Source: an uncultured Planctomycetaceae bacterium | GTDB taxonomy: Bacteria; Planctomycetota; Planctomycetia; Planctomycetales; Planctomycetaceae | Reading direction: 5' to 3' | Length of the DNA stretch: 64,000 bases | NCBI GenBank assembly: GCA_903858815.1 | Contig: CAIOKE010000133.1 | Span: forward strand, 372,001-436,000 | In this document: positions 36,507-45,863 of the stretch, piece after piece | How the letters are laid out: every line of letters starts with the position of its first letter | How positions within the stretch are numbered: position 1 is the first letter of the stretch | The notes under the pieces: model-generated | Databases searched by the model: none | Seen by the model: the letters and a program-made list of their open reading frames with translations, nothing else | Told to the model about the DNA's origin: nothing | Made by a program: the position numbers and the translations under genes

Positions 36507-37988
36507 ATGACGACCCCTGAAATTCGACTCACCGGAACCGGCCGCATGCTGCTGGACCGCCGGCGGTTCTTCGGTGAAACCGTTTCATCACTCAGCAGCA
36601 TTGCCCTGCTGCAACTGCTGGACTCACAGCGGCTGCTGGCTGAAGAGCAGTCGTGGATTCCGAAGATCCCGCCCGCAGCGCCCCATGCTCCGCGTCGCAG
36701 TCCTCTGACTGCCAGAGCACACAACGTGCTGGTGGTCTTCTGCGCCGGTGCCTGCAGTCAGCTGGAAACCTGGGACTACAAACCGGAATTGATTCGACTT
36801 GATGGCCAGCCCATGCCCGGTGGGCCGGCCGTGACGTTTCAGGGACCTGCTGGAAATCTTGCTCGCCCCCAATACCGTTTTCGACCACGCGGGCAGTCCG
36901 GCAAGATGGTCTCCGAGATGCTGCCCCACCTTGGGGAGCTGGTCGATGATTTCGCCTTTGTGCACACGCTGACCAGCAAAACAAACACTCATGGACCAGG
37001 TGAGAATTTCCTTTCCACAGGATTTGTTCAGGACGGCTTTCCCAGCATCGGAGCATGGGTGACGTGGGCCCTCGGCACTGAAAATCAGAATCTGCCCGCA
37101 TTTGTCGCTATCCCTGATCCTCGAGGTATTCCGCAGGCCAGTGTCAACAACTGGGGACCAGGCTTCCTGCCGGCCGTCTTTCAGGGCACGCCGTTCAGTT
37201 CCAGTCAACCGATCCGTAACCTGCAGGCACCGCGCGACACCCCTGCAGCTGCCGACAACTCAGCCCGCGATCTGCTGCGGATCCTCAACGAACAGCATCT
37301 CCGGCGAAACCCACTCGACACGGAACTGGCCGCCCGTATTGCCAGCTATGAACTGGCAGCGCGAATGCAGTCGTCCGTACCACAGATTACTGATCTCAGC
37401 TCAGAATCACCCCACACCCTCAGCATGTATGGTGCTGATGACACAACAGATCCCATTCGGGCCGGTTACGCACGCAACTGCATTCTTGCTCGCCGACTGA
37501 TTGAACAGGGCGTTCGCTTTGTTCAGCTGTTCAATGGAGCTTATGCCAGTGCCGGAAAACTGAACTGGGACGGACATCAGGCCCTCCGCGAACAGTACGA
37601 CGTTCACGGACGCATCATGGATCAGCCCACCGCTGCACTCATCCGCGATCTCCGTCAGCGCGGCCTGCTGGAAAACACACTCGTTGTCTGGTGCACCGAA
37701 TTCGGACGCATGCCGATGTTCCAGAAAGGTGCCTTCGGACGGGATCATAACCCCCAGGGCTTTACTGCTGTGCTGACCGGAGCCGGGATCAAAGGTGGAG
37801 TCAGTTACGGACAGACAGATGAAATCGGCTACCGCGCCGTCACAGACGTGTCTTCGGTACACGACCTTAATGCCACCATCCTGCACCTGCTGGGCTTCGA
37901 TCACACTCGGCTGACCTTTCGGCACAACGGAGTCGCACGCCGACTGACCGATGTACACGGACAGGTCCTGCAGCCAATTCTCAGCTGA
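36507..37988 (+). CDS. DUF1501 protein with Tat-type signal
   Basis: 493 residues. The N-terminus carries a twin-arginine-type signal (DRRRFFGE, residues 17-24), consistent with export of a folded protein. The body is the DUF1501 fold, related to the alkaline phosphatase/sulfatase superfamily: [33 protein letters not shown], an [36 protein letters not shown] block, and [11 protein letters not shown]...GRDHNP with the metal-binding-like His/Asp. It starts 39 bases after the DUF1549/1553 gene, the usual planctomycete pair, so the two are an operon. Biochemical activity has not been settled for this family. Confidence 0.95.
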   Translation: MTTPEIRLTGTGRMLLDRRRFFGETVSSLSSIALLQLLDSQRLLAEEQSWIPKIPPAAPHAPRRSPLTARAHNVLVVFCAGACSQLETWDYKPELIRLDGQPMPGGPAVTFQGPAGNLARPQYRFRPRGQSGKMVSEMLPHLGELVDDFAFVHTLTSKTNTHGPGENFLSTGFVQDGFPSIGAWVTWALGTENQNLPAFVAIPDPRGIPQASVNNWGPGFLPAVFQGTPFSSSQPIRNLQAPRDTPAAADNSARDLLRILNEQHLRRNPLDTELAARIASYELAARMQSSVPQITDLSSESPHTLSMYGADDTTDPIRAGYARNCILARRLIEQGVRFVQLFNGAYASAGKLNWDGHQALREQYDVHGRIMDQPTAALIRDLRQRGLLENTLVVWCTEFGRMPMFQKGAFGRDHNPQGFTAVLTGAGIKGGVSYGQTDEIGYRAVTDVSSVHDLNATILHLLGFDHTRLTFRHNGVARRLTDVHGQVLQPILS

Positions 37989-38004
37989 CACAACACACAG
38001 CCCA

Positions 38005-38910
38005 TCAGGAACCGCGGTTCTTTCTCAGCTGGCGACTGGCCTGCGTCAGAATCTGACGCTCCTTCGCCGTCAGGCTGGCCTCGCCCTGCTCGCTGATCTT
38101 CTGCAGAATCCGGTCAACCTGCTCGTCCAGACTGCTCTCTGGAGCCGACGGAGCAAACAGTTTCAGATTGCGATTCCTGCGCGGCTTGCCGAAACGCTGC
38201 GGCAAACGCTCCAGCCAGCGACTGAGGTTCAGATTCTGCCGCACATACAGAAATCCAAACAAAACACCCCCCAGATGCGCCGTGTGCGCCTTCTGACTCA
38301 CGCGCCAACCACCAGACAACAATGGCAGCAGATCCAGCGCAACGTACATCAGCAGCAACCAGCGCATCTGCACCGGCACAATCCCCATCAGTAACACCTG
38401 CTGACGCGGATAATGCAGGGCCGCCACCGTCAACACCGCCAGAACTGCTCCGGAGGCCCCAAGGATTTTCGCTTCCGGCAGGAAAAAACGACAGAACACC
38501 AGCGAGACCGCCCCGGCAAATGCCGCAGAAGTCAGATAAAACCAGCCAAACTCACGCTCACTCATCACCGACAGCACCATCTGCCCGGCAAAGTACAATG
38601 TCATCAGATTCATCGCAATATGCCACAGATTCTCGCGATTGTGACACAATGCGTACGTCGCCAGACGCCACACCTGCAAACGGCTGAGCACCGAATCAGT
38701 ATCCAGCACCAGCCAACGCTCGACTGCCGATTCCCGCAACTGCTCCAGACCACTGCCCACGACACTGACGGTCAGTAACTGCAGCAGAAATGCCGCCACC
38801 GTCACCGCAATTATCTGCGCAACAATCGACAACCGTGGCCTCGGACGACTCCCGAAACCAGACCCATAGCTGAACTCATCCTGCATGTATTCGCGGTTTT
38901 CCAGCCCCAT
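38005..38910 (-). CDS. Rhomboid-family intramembrane protease
   Basis: 301 residues from ATG 38910; ATG 38886 and an upstream start at 38976 are alternatives. Six or so membrane helices are visible. The active-site pair is present: Ser153 in LGASGAV and His212 in HTAHLGG; the HxxxN-type WHIAMNLMTLYFAG helix is also conserved. The C-terminal tail is a cytosolic, charged helix (SSLDEQVDRILQKISEQGEASLTAKER). It should cut single-pass membrane proteins. Convergent with the DUF1501 gene. Confidence 0.92.
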   Translation of the reverse strand: MGLENREYMQDEFSYGSGFGSRPRPRLSIVAQIIAVTVAAFLLQLLTVSVVGSGLEQLRESAVERWLVLDTDSVLSRLQVWRLATYALCHNRENLWHIAMNLMTLYFAGQMVLSVMSEREFGWFYLTSAAFAGAVSLVFCRFFLPEAKILGASGAVLAVLTVAALHYPRQQVLLMGIVPVQMRWLLLMYVALDLLPLLSGGWRVSQKAHTAHLGGVLFGFLYVRQNLNLSRWLERLPQRFGKPRRNRNLKLFAPSAPESSLDEQVDRILQKISEQGEASLTAKERQILTQASRQLRKNRGS

Positions 38911-39363
38911 CGCACTCGCCACACTGCAACAGATTACCCACCTCTGACAGCCACAATCACCCACTTCAGCCTGCATATCCTAGGCGATCCACGGCCTGCA
39001 AGTCGACGGGATTTCTCGCAACACCCACCTCCACGCCCTGCATCCTTCCCCAGCGGTCAGTCCTCGGATTTTCCCTGTCAGGAATGCCACCGGTTTCCAC
39101 GAATTCGCAACGGTTCCCACTTCCGAAACCCGGATTTCGCCGATAAACTCTCGTCTCTTGAAAAACAATTGGTGTACATGCGTTTATAAATCGCATGACT
39201 GTCTGATGTTGCTGACTTGCTTTGCCGTATAGCGTTGCCGTATAGCGTTTCTGTATTGCAATTCAGTCGTCAGGCTGCCGAGTCCCCGGAAGATTTTCGG
39301 GCCCGTCATCGGCATCGCATTCGGTCAGTTTCTCGTCAGTTTTCTAAGGCTTGTTGGTTAATC
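38911..39363. other. Gap upstream of the EF-G gene
   Basis: About 450 bases without a supported gene, holding the promoters of the rhomboid gene (minus) and the EF-G gene (plus). It contains a tandem 13-bp repeat (listed separately). Confidence 0.5.
39222..39247. repeat. Perfect 13-bp tandem repeat before the EF-G gene
   Basis: TTGCCGTATAGCG occurs twice end to end (39222-39234, 39235-39247). It lies about 115 bases before the EF-G start. The GTATAG core resembles a -10 box, so it could duplicate a promoter element. Confidence 0.6.
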
Positions 39364-41496
39364 ATGGACATTACCAAACTTCGCAACATCGGCATCTCCG
39401 CCCACATCGACTCCGGCAAGACAACGCTCACCGAACGCATTCTCTACTACTGCGGACGTATTCACAAGATTCGCGAAGTGAAGGGTGGCGACGGTGGGGC
39501 CACCATGGACCACATGGATCTTGAGCGTGAGCGTGGTATCACCATCACTTCCGCGTCGACTCGCGTCGAATGGGAAGACCGGGAACTTGGCAACAGCCAT
39601 CCGATCAACATCATCGACACTCCGGGCCACGTGGACTTTACGGTGGAAGTGGAACGCAGTCTTCGCGTTCTTGACGGCGCGATTCTGGTTCTGTGTGCCG
39701 TGGGCGGTGTCCAGAGCCAGTCGCTCACCGTAGACCGCCAGATGCGTCGCTATGGCGTACCTCGTATCGCATTCATCAACAAGATGGACCGTATCGGGGC
39801 CAACCCGGAAAAGGTCATCGGCATGATGAAGGACAAGCTGAAGTGCAACGCTGTGCCGCTGCAGATGGCGATGGGTCGTGAATCGGCCTTCGAAGGTGTT
39901 GTTGACCTTGTGCGTATGGAAGCGGTCTACTTCGAAGGCGAGAAGGGCGAAGATGTCATTCGTCGTCCGATTCCTGAAGAACTCAAAGCAGCTGCGGACA
40001 AAGCTCATCGGGAAATGCTCGAAGAACTGTCGCTGCACGACGACGAACTGATGACGATTCTGCTGGAAGAGCAGCAGCCGACCATCGATCAGCTGCGTGC
40101 TGTGATTCGTCGACTCACTCTTGCTCAGGCCATCACCCCCGTCCTGATGGGCACAGCCTACAAGGACAAGGGTGTTCAGGAAGCTCTTGATGCCGTCGTA
40201 CGATACCTCCCGGCTCCACCACACCGCGAGAAGTACGCAATCGACAACAGCAAACCGGCTGGCGAAGATGGCCACCATCCTCGCGTTCTGCTCAGCGATT
40301 CGAACGATGCCCCGCTTGTTTGTATGGCATTCAAGACCGTCGTTGAAAGCTTTGGCCAGTTGACTTACACCCGCGTGTATCAGGGCCGAATCGTCAAAGG
40401 CCAGTCCTACATCAATGCTCGTACCGGCAAGTCTGTACGCTTTGGGCGACTGGTCCGCATGCACGCCAACGAGCGTGAAGACATCGACGGTGCAGAAGCC
40501 GGCGACATCGTGGCTCTCGTGGGCGTTGACTGTGCTTCCGGCGATACGTTCACATCCGAAGGCGTCAGCGTATCGCTCGAAAATATCTTCGTTGCGAATG
40601 CTGTGATTCGTCTGTCAATTGAACCGAAGAAACGTGACGATGCCGACAAGCTCAGCAAGGCTCTCGAACGTTTCCGGCGTGAAGACCCGACCTTCCGCGT
40701 CATGACCGACGAAGAAACCGGGCAGACGCTGATTGCCGGGATGGGACAGTTGCACCTTGAAATCTACGTCGAACGAATTCGCCGTGAATACAAGTGCGAG
40801 TGCGTCGTCGGTGAGCCTCGAGTTGCCTATCGCGAATGCCCGACAAAAGCTGTCGAATTCGATTACAAGCACAAGAAGCAGTCCGGCGGATCCGGTCAGT
40901 ATGCCCACGTCAAAGGCATCCTCGAACCTCTGCCGGAAACATCCGAAGTCCCCTACGAATTCTCTGACGAAATCACCGGTGGTCGTATTCCTCGCGAATA
41001 CATCCCCGCCTGTGACGACGGATTCGAAGAAGGCCTCAAAAAGGGTCCGCTGGGCGAATACGAAGTCGTGAACGTCAAGATGCGTCTGCAGGACGGCAGC
41101 TACCACGATGTCGACTCGTCTGAAATGGCCTTCAAGATCTGTGCACTCGGTTGTATGCGTGAAACACTCCGCAAGGCAGAAGTTGCCCTGCAGGAACCTT
41201 TCATGAAGCTCGAAATCGAGGTGCCCGAGGAGTTCCAGGGACAGATTACCGGACATCTCTCCAGCAAACGCGGACTGGTGACCGGCTCGGAGGTCAACGG
41301 AGGCATCTGCGTTATTAACGCTGAAGCACCGCTGTCCAGCATGTTCGACTACGCCAACGAACTGCGCTCCATGACTCAGGGTAAAGGCACCTTCACGATG
41401 GAATTCCTTGCCTACCGCCAGGTACCTCGCGGTCTGCAGCCGGAAATCCTCGAAAAACGTCGCAAGGAAAAGGAAGCCAAGGCTGCCATGAAATAG
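39364..41496 (+). CDS. fusA: Elongation factor G, mitochondrial/spd-like type
   Basis: 710 residues from ATG 39364, where the conserved [21 protein letters not shown] opening lies; the open frame runs 49 codons further. GTPase that moves tRNAs and mRNA on the ribosome or recycles ribosomes. G1 [10 protein letters not shown]2 [11 protein letters not shown]3 [10 protein letters not shown]4 NKMDRIG. Domain II begins near residue 290, with the EF-G fold through the C-terminal [18 protein letters not shown] tail. The AHIDSGKTT form (Ser, not Ala) and the [11 protein letters not shown] segment fit the mitochondrial EF-G1/spdEFG branch, not the canonical bacterial EF-G. Monocistronic, with a strong terminator. 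Confidence 0.96.
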   Translation: MDITKLRNIGISAHIDSGKTTLTERILYYCGRIHKIREVKGGDGGATMDHMDLERERGITITSASTRVEWEDRELGNSHPINIIDTPGHVDFTVEVERSLRVLDGAILVLCAVGGVQSQSLTVDRQMRRYGVPRIAFINKMDRIGANPEKVIGMMKDKLKCNAVPLQMAMGRESAFEGVVDLVRMEAVYFEGEKGEDVIRRPIPEELKAAADKAHREMLEELSLHDDELMTILLEEQQPTIDQLRAVIRRLTLAQAITPVLMGTAYKDKGVQEALDAVVRYLPAPPHREKYAIDNSKPAGEDGHHPRVLLSDSNDAPLVCMAFKTVVESFGQLTYTRVYQGRIVKGQSYINARTGKSVRFGRLVRMHANEREDIDGAEAGDIVALVGVDCASGDTFTSEGVSVSLENIFVANAVIRLSIEPKKRDDADKLSKALERFRREDPTFRVMTDEETGQTLIAGMGQLHLEIYVERIRREYKCECVVGEPRVAYRECPTKAVEFDYKHKKQSGGSGQYAHVKGILEPLPETSEVPYEFSDEITGGRIPREYIPACDDGFEEGLKKGPLGEYEVVNVKMRLQDGSYHDVDSSEMAFKICALGCMRETLRKAEVALQEPFMKLEIEVPEEFQGQITGHLSSKRGLVTGSEVNGGICVINAEAPLSSMFDYANELRSMTQGKGTFTMEFLAYRQVPRGLQPEILEKRRKEKEAKAAMK

Positions 41497-41531
41497 GCCG
41501 CCCGAATCCTGCCCCGCTGTCACTTGTCAAG

Positions 41532-41565
41532 GGAGCTCAGTCGGTTCGGCTGAGCTCCTTTTTTT
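41532..41565 (+). terminator. Intrinsic terminator of the EF-G gene
   Basis: A perfect 9-bp stem GGAGCTCAG/CTGAGCTCC (41532-41540, 41550-41558) with a 9-base loop, followed by seven T. Confidence 0.93.
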
Positions 41566-41596
41566 GTGTCCTCCGCTACGCCCAGGATGACTCCCA

Positions 41597-42649
41597 ATGC
41601 CCGACGACTTTCTCAGACAACTCCTGCAAACCCCCGGGACATCCGGAGCAGAACAACAGATCCAGAACGTCGTCCGCAGCTTCGCTTCACAGTTTGCTGA
41701 CAGCGTCACTACAGATGTCCACGGCAGCCTGCATGCTGTCGTCAACCCTTCCGGTACTCGCACAATCCTCCTCGATGCTCACTGTGATCAGATCGGACTT
41801 ATTGTCCGCCACATTGACAGCCACGGCTTTCTGCGAGTGAATCCGATCGGCGGATGGGACCTGCAGATCCTGCTCGGACAACGAATGCTCGTCCACACCG
41901 CCTCAGGTCCTGTACCCGGGGTGATCGCCAGAAAACCCATCCACCTGCTCGATCCCGATGAACGCAAGTCTGTACCAAAGATGAAAGACCTGTGGATCGA
42001 CATCGGCTCGACGTCCGAAGCCGAAACTCGCTCCATCATTCGAATCGGCGACTTCGTAACTCCCGAACCCTGTCTCCGCGAACTCCGCAATGGCCGACTC
42101 TCCGGGGTTGCCATGGACGACCGCACTGGCATCTGGGTCATTATGCAGGCACTGCGACAGATCGCTGCAGCCCAACCCTCCTGTCGAGTCGTCGCTGTCT
42201 CGGCCGTGCAGGAAGAGATCGGCCTGCGAGGCGCCACAACAAGCTCGTTCGCTATTCAGCCGGATGTCGCTATCGCCGTCGATGTCACTCACGCCACCGA
42301 TTGTCCCGGTATTGATCAGAATGAATTCGGACGCATCGAAATCGGTCGTGGCCCGGTCATTGTTCGTGGCCCCAATGCCAGCCCCGTCGTCTTTGATCTG
42401 TTGACGGCTCAGGCCACCGCCCGCAGTATCCCGTTCCAGATCAATGCCCTTGGGTATCCAGCCAGTAATGACGCAGCAGCCATCCAGATTTCTCGCGCCG
42501 GCTGCGCCACAGGCCTGGTAACGATCCCCAACCGATACATGCACAGCCCCGTGGAACTGGTTGCGGAGTCCGATCTGCAGAACGCAGCCGATCTGATTGC
42601 TGCATTCTGCCTTGCCGTAACGCCGGAACTGTCTTTGATACCGTCATAA
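41597..42649 (+). CDS. M42-family aminopeptidase/glucanase-like metallopeptidase
   Basis: 350 residues. A di-metal peptidase with a tetrahedral-complex fold in family M42 (FrvX/PepA-like). Metal ligands and catalytic residues: His62 and Asp64 in LLDAHCDQIG, the bridging Asp in VAMDDRTG, catalytic and ligand Glu in VQEEIGLRG, Asp in IAVDVTHA, and His in RYMHSPVE. The characteristic inserted domain occupies about residues 75-165. It probably removes N-terminal residues from peptides in the cytosol. It precedes the cobalamin adenosyltransferase by 45 bases on the same strand. Confidence 0.93.
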   Translation: MPDDFLRQLLQTPGTSGAEQQIQNVVRSFASQFADSVTTDVHGSLHAVVNPSGTRTILLDAHCDQIGLIVRHIDSHGFLRVNPIGGWDLQILLGQRMLVHTASGPVPGVIARKPIHLLDPDERKSVPKMKDLWIDIGSTSEAETRSIIRIGDFVTPEPCLRELRNGRLSGVAMDDRTGIWVIMQALRQIAAAQPSCRVVAVSAVQEEIGLRGATTSSFAIQPDVAIAVDVTHATDCPGIDQNEFGRIEIGRGPVIVRGPNASPVVFDLLTAQATARSIPFQINALGYPASNDAAAIQISRAGCATGLVTIPNRYMHSPVELVAESDLQNAADLIAAFCLAVTPELSLIPS

Positions 42650-42694
42650 ACACTGCTGCCGAGTCCCGTATCTTCATTCAAAGGCGCTTCTGTT

Positions 42695-43291
42695 ATGGTA
42701 CGGCTTGATCGAATCTATACCGGCGGAGGTGATGCAGGTGAAACCAGCCTCGGAGACGGCACACGCGTCTCGAAACTGGATGCCCGCATCGCTGCCGGAG
42801 GAGCCGTAGACGAAACCAGCTGCGCTCTCGGACTGGCACTCACCTGCAATCCCCCAACGCCCATCGCAGAGATCATCAAACCCCTGCAACAGCTGCTGTT
42901 CGATCTGGGTGCCGACCTGTGCGTGCCCCTGCCGGCTGCCGACCAGAAAGATCTGCTGCCCGCACGTATCTCGGCCGAACACGTGCAGCGACTCGAACGA
43001 CTGATTGACCACTTCACTGATCAGCTTCAGCCACTTTCAAGCTTCGTACTGCCCGGAGGCACTCAGGCCGCAGCCTGCCTGCACATGGCACGTGCCGTCT
43101 GTCGTCGTGCAGAAGTCGATGCTCTCAGACTGCAACAACAACAGACTCTGAATCCGCACCTGCTGATCACACTCAATCGACTTTCCGACCTGCTGTTCGT
43201 TATGGCCCGAGCTGCCAACAACAACGGCCAGAGCGATGTGCTGTGGAAGCCCGGGGCCGGCCTGCCGCCGATACCCGCTGCCACCAACTGA
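42695..43291 (+). CDS. PduO-type cob(I)alamin adenosyltransferase
   Basis: 198 residues. Transfers the adenosyl group from ATP to cob(I)alamin to make coenzyme B12. The ATP-binding N-terminus YTGGGDAGETSLGDGTRVSKLD and the C-terminal NRLSDLLFVMARAANNN helix are diagnostic of the PduO/MMAB family. Other family residues visible are VDETSCALG and FVLPGG, with RAVCRRAE as the basic helix. Length is normal. It follows the M42 gene and is convergent with the oxidoreductase; no B12-dependent enzyme is nearby. Confidence 0.95.
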   Translation: MVRLDRIYTGGGDAGETSLGDGTRVSKLDARIAAGGAVDETSCALGLALTCNPPTPIAEIIKPLQQLLFDLGADLCVPLPAADQKDLLPARISAEHVQRLERLIDHFTDQLQPLSSFVLPGGTQAAACLHMARAVCRRAEVDALRLQQQQTLNPHLLITLNRLSDLLFVMARAANNNGQSDVLWKPGAGLPPIPAATN

Positions 43292-43329
43292 ACTACACAA
43301 CTCGCACTTCATACCCAAAGCGACGCTTT

Positions 43330-44391
43330 TTACGACCCCTGAACAGCACTCGCCAGACGCACACTGGCCCCTGTCCTCGCAGCCTGATACAGGGCCAGAA
43401 TCACTTCCACACTGCGCCGCCCCTCACGCCCATCCACACGCGGGGCCCTGCCCTCTGCAATCGCCTCCACAAAGTCCTGCAACTGCATCTGATGCCCCAC
43501 AAACGAAATTGCCTTCGGATCCGCCGCGCCACCCGTCGTCGCTGATCCACCGCCCAGCCGCGACAGCAATTCCGCGTCACTCGGTCGCGAATCAGCAAAT
43601 TCCCACTTCAGAATTGAATCCTGCTCAACTACCACTGAACCACGACTGCCATGGATCTCGGTCCGCTTCAGCATGCCCGGCCATGCGGCTGTCGTAGCCT
43701 CCATCACTCCCAGTGCACCACTCTGGAATTTCAGACACGCGACACCCACATCCTCGACCTCAATCCGATCATGCGCCAGGGTCCCGGTATATCCGGAAAT
43801 CTCCACAACATCGCCCATCAACCAGCATAACAGGTCCACATTATGAATCGCCTGATTCATAAACGCTCCGCCACCATCCAATGCCCACGTGCCACGCCAG
43901 CCACCACCGTCGTAATACTCCTGAGTCCTCCACCACTTGACATACGTGTCCCCCAGTGTCACTCGGCCAAACCGACCGGAATCAACGGCGTCCTTCAAAG
44001 CCTGATTTGCAGCACTGAAACGCGACGGAAATATCGTGCACAACTTCACTCCCGCCTCATCACAGGCACGAATGATGTCGTCACAACGCTCCAGAGTGAT
44101 CTCCAGTGGCTTTTCAACAACGACATGTCGCCCAGCCCGCGCTGCCGCCAGCGCCGGCTCACGGTGGGCACCACTCGGAGTACAAATCGTGACAATCTGC
44201 ACTTCTGAATCAGACAATAACTGGTCCAGAGAATCATACGAACGACAACCATACTCCGCGGCAAACGCTCGCCCCTTCTCCGGGTTCTGATTGAAACAAG
44301 CGACCACCCGACCACCACTCATGGCCTGGATCGCCTTCGCATGAAAATGCGCAATCATCCCGGTCCCGATAATCCCGAATCCCATTGTCAT
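43330..44391 (-). CDS. Gfo/Idh/MocA-family oxidoreductase
   Basis: 353 residues from ATG 44391, with AGGGG nine bases upstream; GTG 44397 is an alternative. NAD(P)-dependent dehydrogenase of sugars or sugar derivatives. The Rossmann GxGxxA-type motif is IIGTGMIAHFHAKAI, the cofactor-selecting region is ACFNQNPEKGRAFA, the conserved EKP is in HVVVEKPLEIT, and the catalytic-type Asp/His pair is in AFMNQAIHNVDLLCWLMG. The C-terminal beta-sheet domain is complete. The substrate is unknown; planctomycetes have many paralogs. Confidence 0.93.
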   Translation of the reverse strand: MTMGFGIIGTGMIAHFHAKAIQAMSGGRVVACFNQNPEKGRAFAAEYGCRSYDSLDQLLSDSEVQIVTICTPSGAHREPALAAARAGRHVVVEKPLEITLERCDDIIRACDEAGVKLCTIFPSRFSAANQALKDAVDSGRFGRVTLGDTYVKWWRTQEYYDGGGWRGTWALDGGGAFMNQAIHNVDLLCWLMGDVVEISGYTGTLAHDRIEVEDVGVACLKFQSGALGVMEATTAAWPGMLKRTEIHGSRGSVVVEQDSILKWEFADSRPSDAELLSRLGGGSATTGGAADPKAISFVGHQMQLQDFVEAIAEGRAPRVDGREGRRSVEVILALYQAARTGASVRLASAVQGS

Positions 44392-44456
44392 CGCCACATT
44401 CCCCTGTCACTCAATCCACTCAATTCACTCAATCCCCGACAACCCCGCACAAATCA

Positions 44457-45539
44457 CTAATGCAGATGCCCGGGCTCAAGAAACCGCAGACACCACGCCA
44501 GCAAAATCCCACCCAGCAGCACCGTCGTCAGCTGCAACCGGTTGTGTGCGTGAAACTCCATTTCCGGCAGCAAATCACTCAAAGCAATACAGATAAACAC
44601 GCCGGCAGAAAATGCCAGCATCCCCGATACCGCACCGGCAATCACCCCACCGCTGGCGGATAAACCCAGCACAAACACCAGAGCCCCCAGCGGACACATC
44701 GCACCAAATCCCAGATTGACCAGAAACCGCTGACTGGAACTCCAACCCCCGGTCCTCATCAACGCCGTGATCGACAGTGCATCCATCGGCTTGTGCAGCA
44801 GCACCGCCAGAAAGGTTCCAAAACCGTACAGCGACAGCGTCACCGGATGTCGACTCTCCGCCACAACACTGGCCGCCAGCGCCATCCCGTCCAGCAGCGT
44901 ATGCAGTGATAACCCCGCCAGAATCCCCACCCAGCTCAATTGATGTGCATGATGACAATGTGGCCCCCCCGATGCGCCCCGCTGATTCAACGAAGCCTGC
45001 TGGTGCTCATGCGCATGATCGTGCTCGCAGCCGCTCCCATCGCGATCCAACTGCACCAGCAGACTGTTCGACACAACAGTCTTATCCCGATGCCCTGCAC
45101 ACGGATCCTCACGCTCTGTTGAAATCTCCAGCGGACCATGATGATGAAAATGAAACCAGCGAATCAGCAGAAAAATGGCCACTATGCCGGCCATCATCCA
45201 GCCAGCTGCCTGACTGGCGGTCTGGCCACCATGCAAAGCATGCGGCAACAGATGAAATACTCCGATCCCCAGCATCAGCCCGCCTACAAAGCTGATGATC
45301 GTCTGACTGACCGTATGAGTCATATTGACCAGAGACGCCAGCCACCCACCCAGCAAAGACGCCAGCACAACCGCCGCACAGTATGCAGTCAGCAGCAGCA
45401 GCATCTGAACCGAATAACCGGTCGACACGCTCGCAACGTCCCGCGGTATTGCCTCAGGTACAGTCTGAGCACCTGCTGAAACCGAAAGCAACAGCACAAT
45501 GAGGCCTGACAGCACACTCGGTGCCCTCAGAATTCGCAT
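44457..45539 (-). CDS. ZIP-family metal transporter
   Basis: 360 residues from ATG 45539, where a signal-like hydrophobic helix begins. Zinc or iron uptake-type permease. Eight or so helices are visible. The His-rich intracellular loop (WFHFHHHGPLE... and CEHDHAHEHQQ...HCHHAHQ) is typical, as are the transport-site segments SLHTLLDGMALAAS (helix 4 HxxxDG) and LLHKPMDALS (helix 5). A C-terminal PGHLH tail may bind metal. Its promoter region is shared with the divergent Nramp-like gene, so the two may share metal control, by inference. Confidence 0.93.
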   Translation of the reverse strand: MRILRAPSVLSGLIVLLLSVSAGAQTVPEAIPRDVASVSTGYSVQMLLLLTAYCAAVVLASLLGGWLASLVNMTHTVSQTIISFVGGLMLGIGVFHLLPHALHGGQTASQAAGWMMAGIVAIFLLIRWFHFHHHGPLEISTEREDPCAGHRDKTVVSNSLLVQLDRDGSGCEHDHAHEHQQASLNQRGASGGPHCHHAHQLSWVGILAGLSLHTLLDGMALAASVVAESRHPVTLSLYGFGTFLAVLLHKPMDALSITALMRTGGWSSSQRFLVNLGFGAMCPLGALVFVLGLSASGGVIAGAVSGMLAFSAGVFICIALSDLLPEMEFHAHNRLQLTTVLLGGILLAWCLRFLEPGHLH

Positions 45540-45863
45540 GATCACTTGAAAAACAGCATCCAATGCAGTCGTCTTTGCACCGAAATCCCAGGTCTGCAAA
45601 ACACCGGTCCAGCAACCGGACACCCCGAAGTCTACGGATCAACCACCGCCGAAGTCAGCCCCCCATACCGATGCCTGCCGGATTTTCGGGAATTCTGACA
45701 CCCAAACCGGCACTTCCGCCGACTTCCCCCGACTTCTGACGCCTTACCACGCAACGAAAGTGGCACCATTCGCGGATCTTTGTATGCTGTTGCCGGGTAT
45801 ACCCCGGAATTCTGTCGTTTCGCCCCCCCCGCCACACGCCCCTCTATCCGAAGATTCCTCCGC
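45540..45863. other. Divergent promoter region of the ZIP and Nramp-like genes
   Basis: 324 bases without a gene. A perfect palindrome GGGTATACCC lies at 45795-45804, about 60 bases before the Nramp-like ATG. It could be a metal-regulator site, but no known box is matched. Confidence 0.45.

Noticed and set aside
44398-44456. CACTCAAT-type short repeats between oxidoreductase and ZIP genes
   Set aside because: Only about three imperfect copies in a 59-base gap; not enough for a regulatory array.
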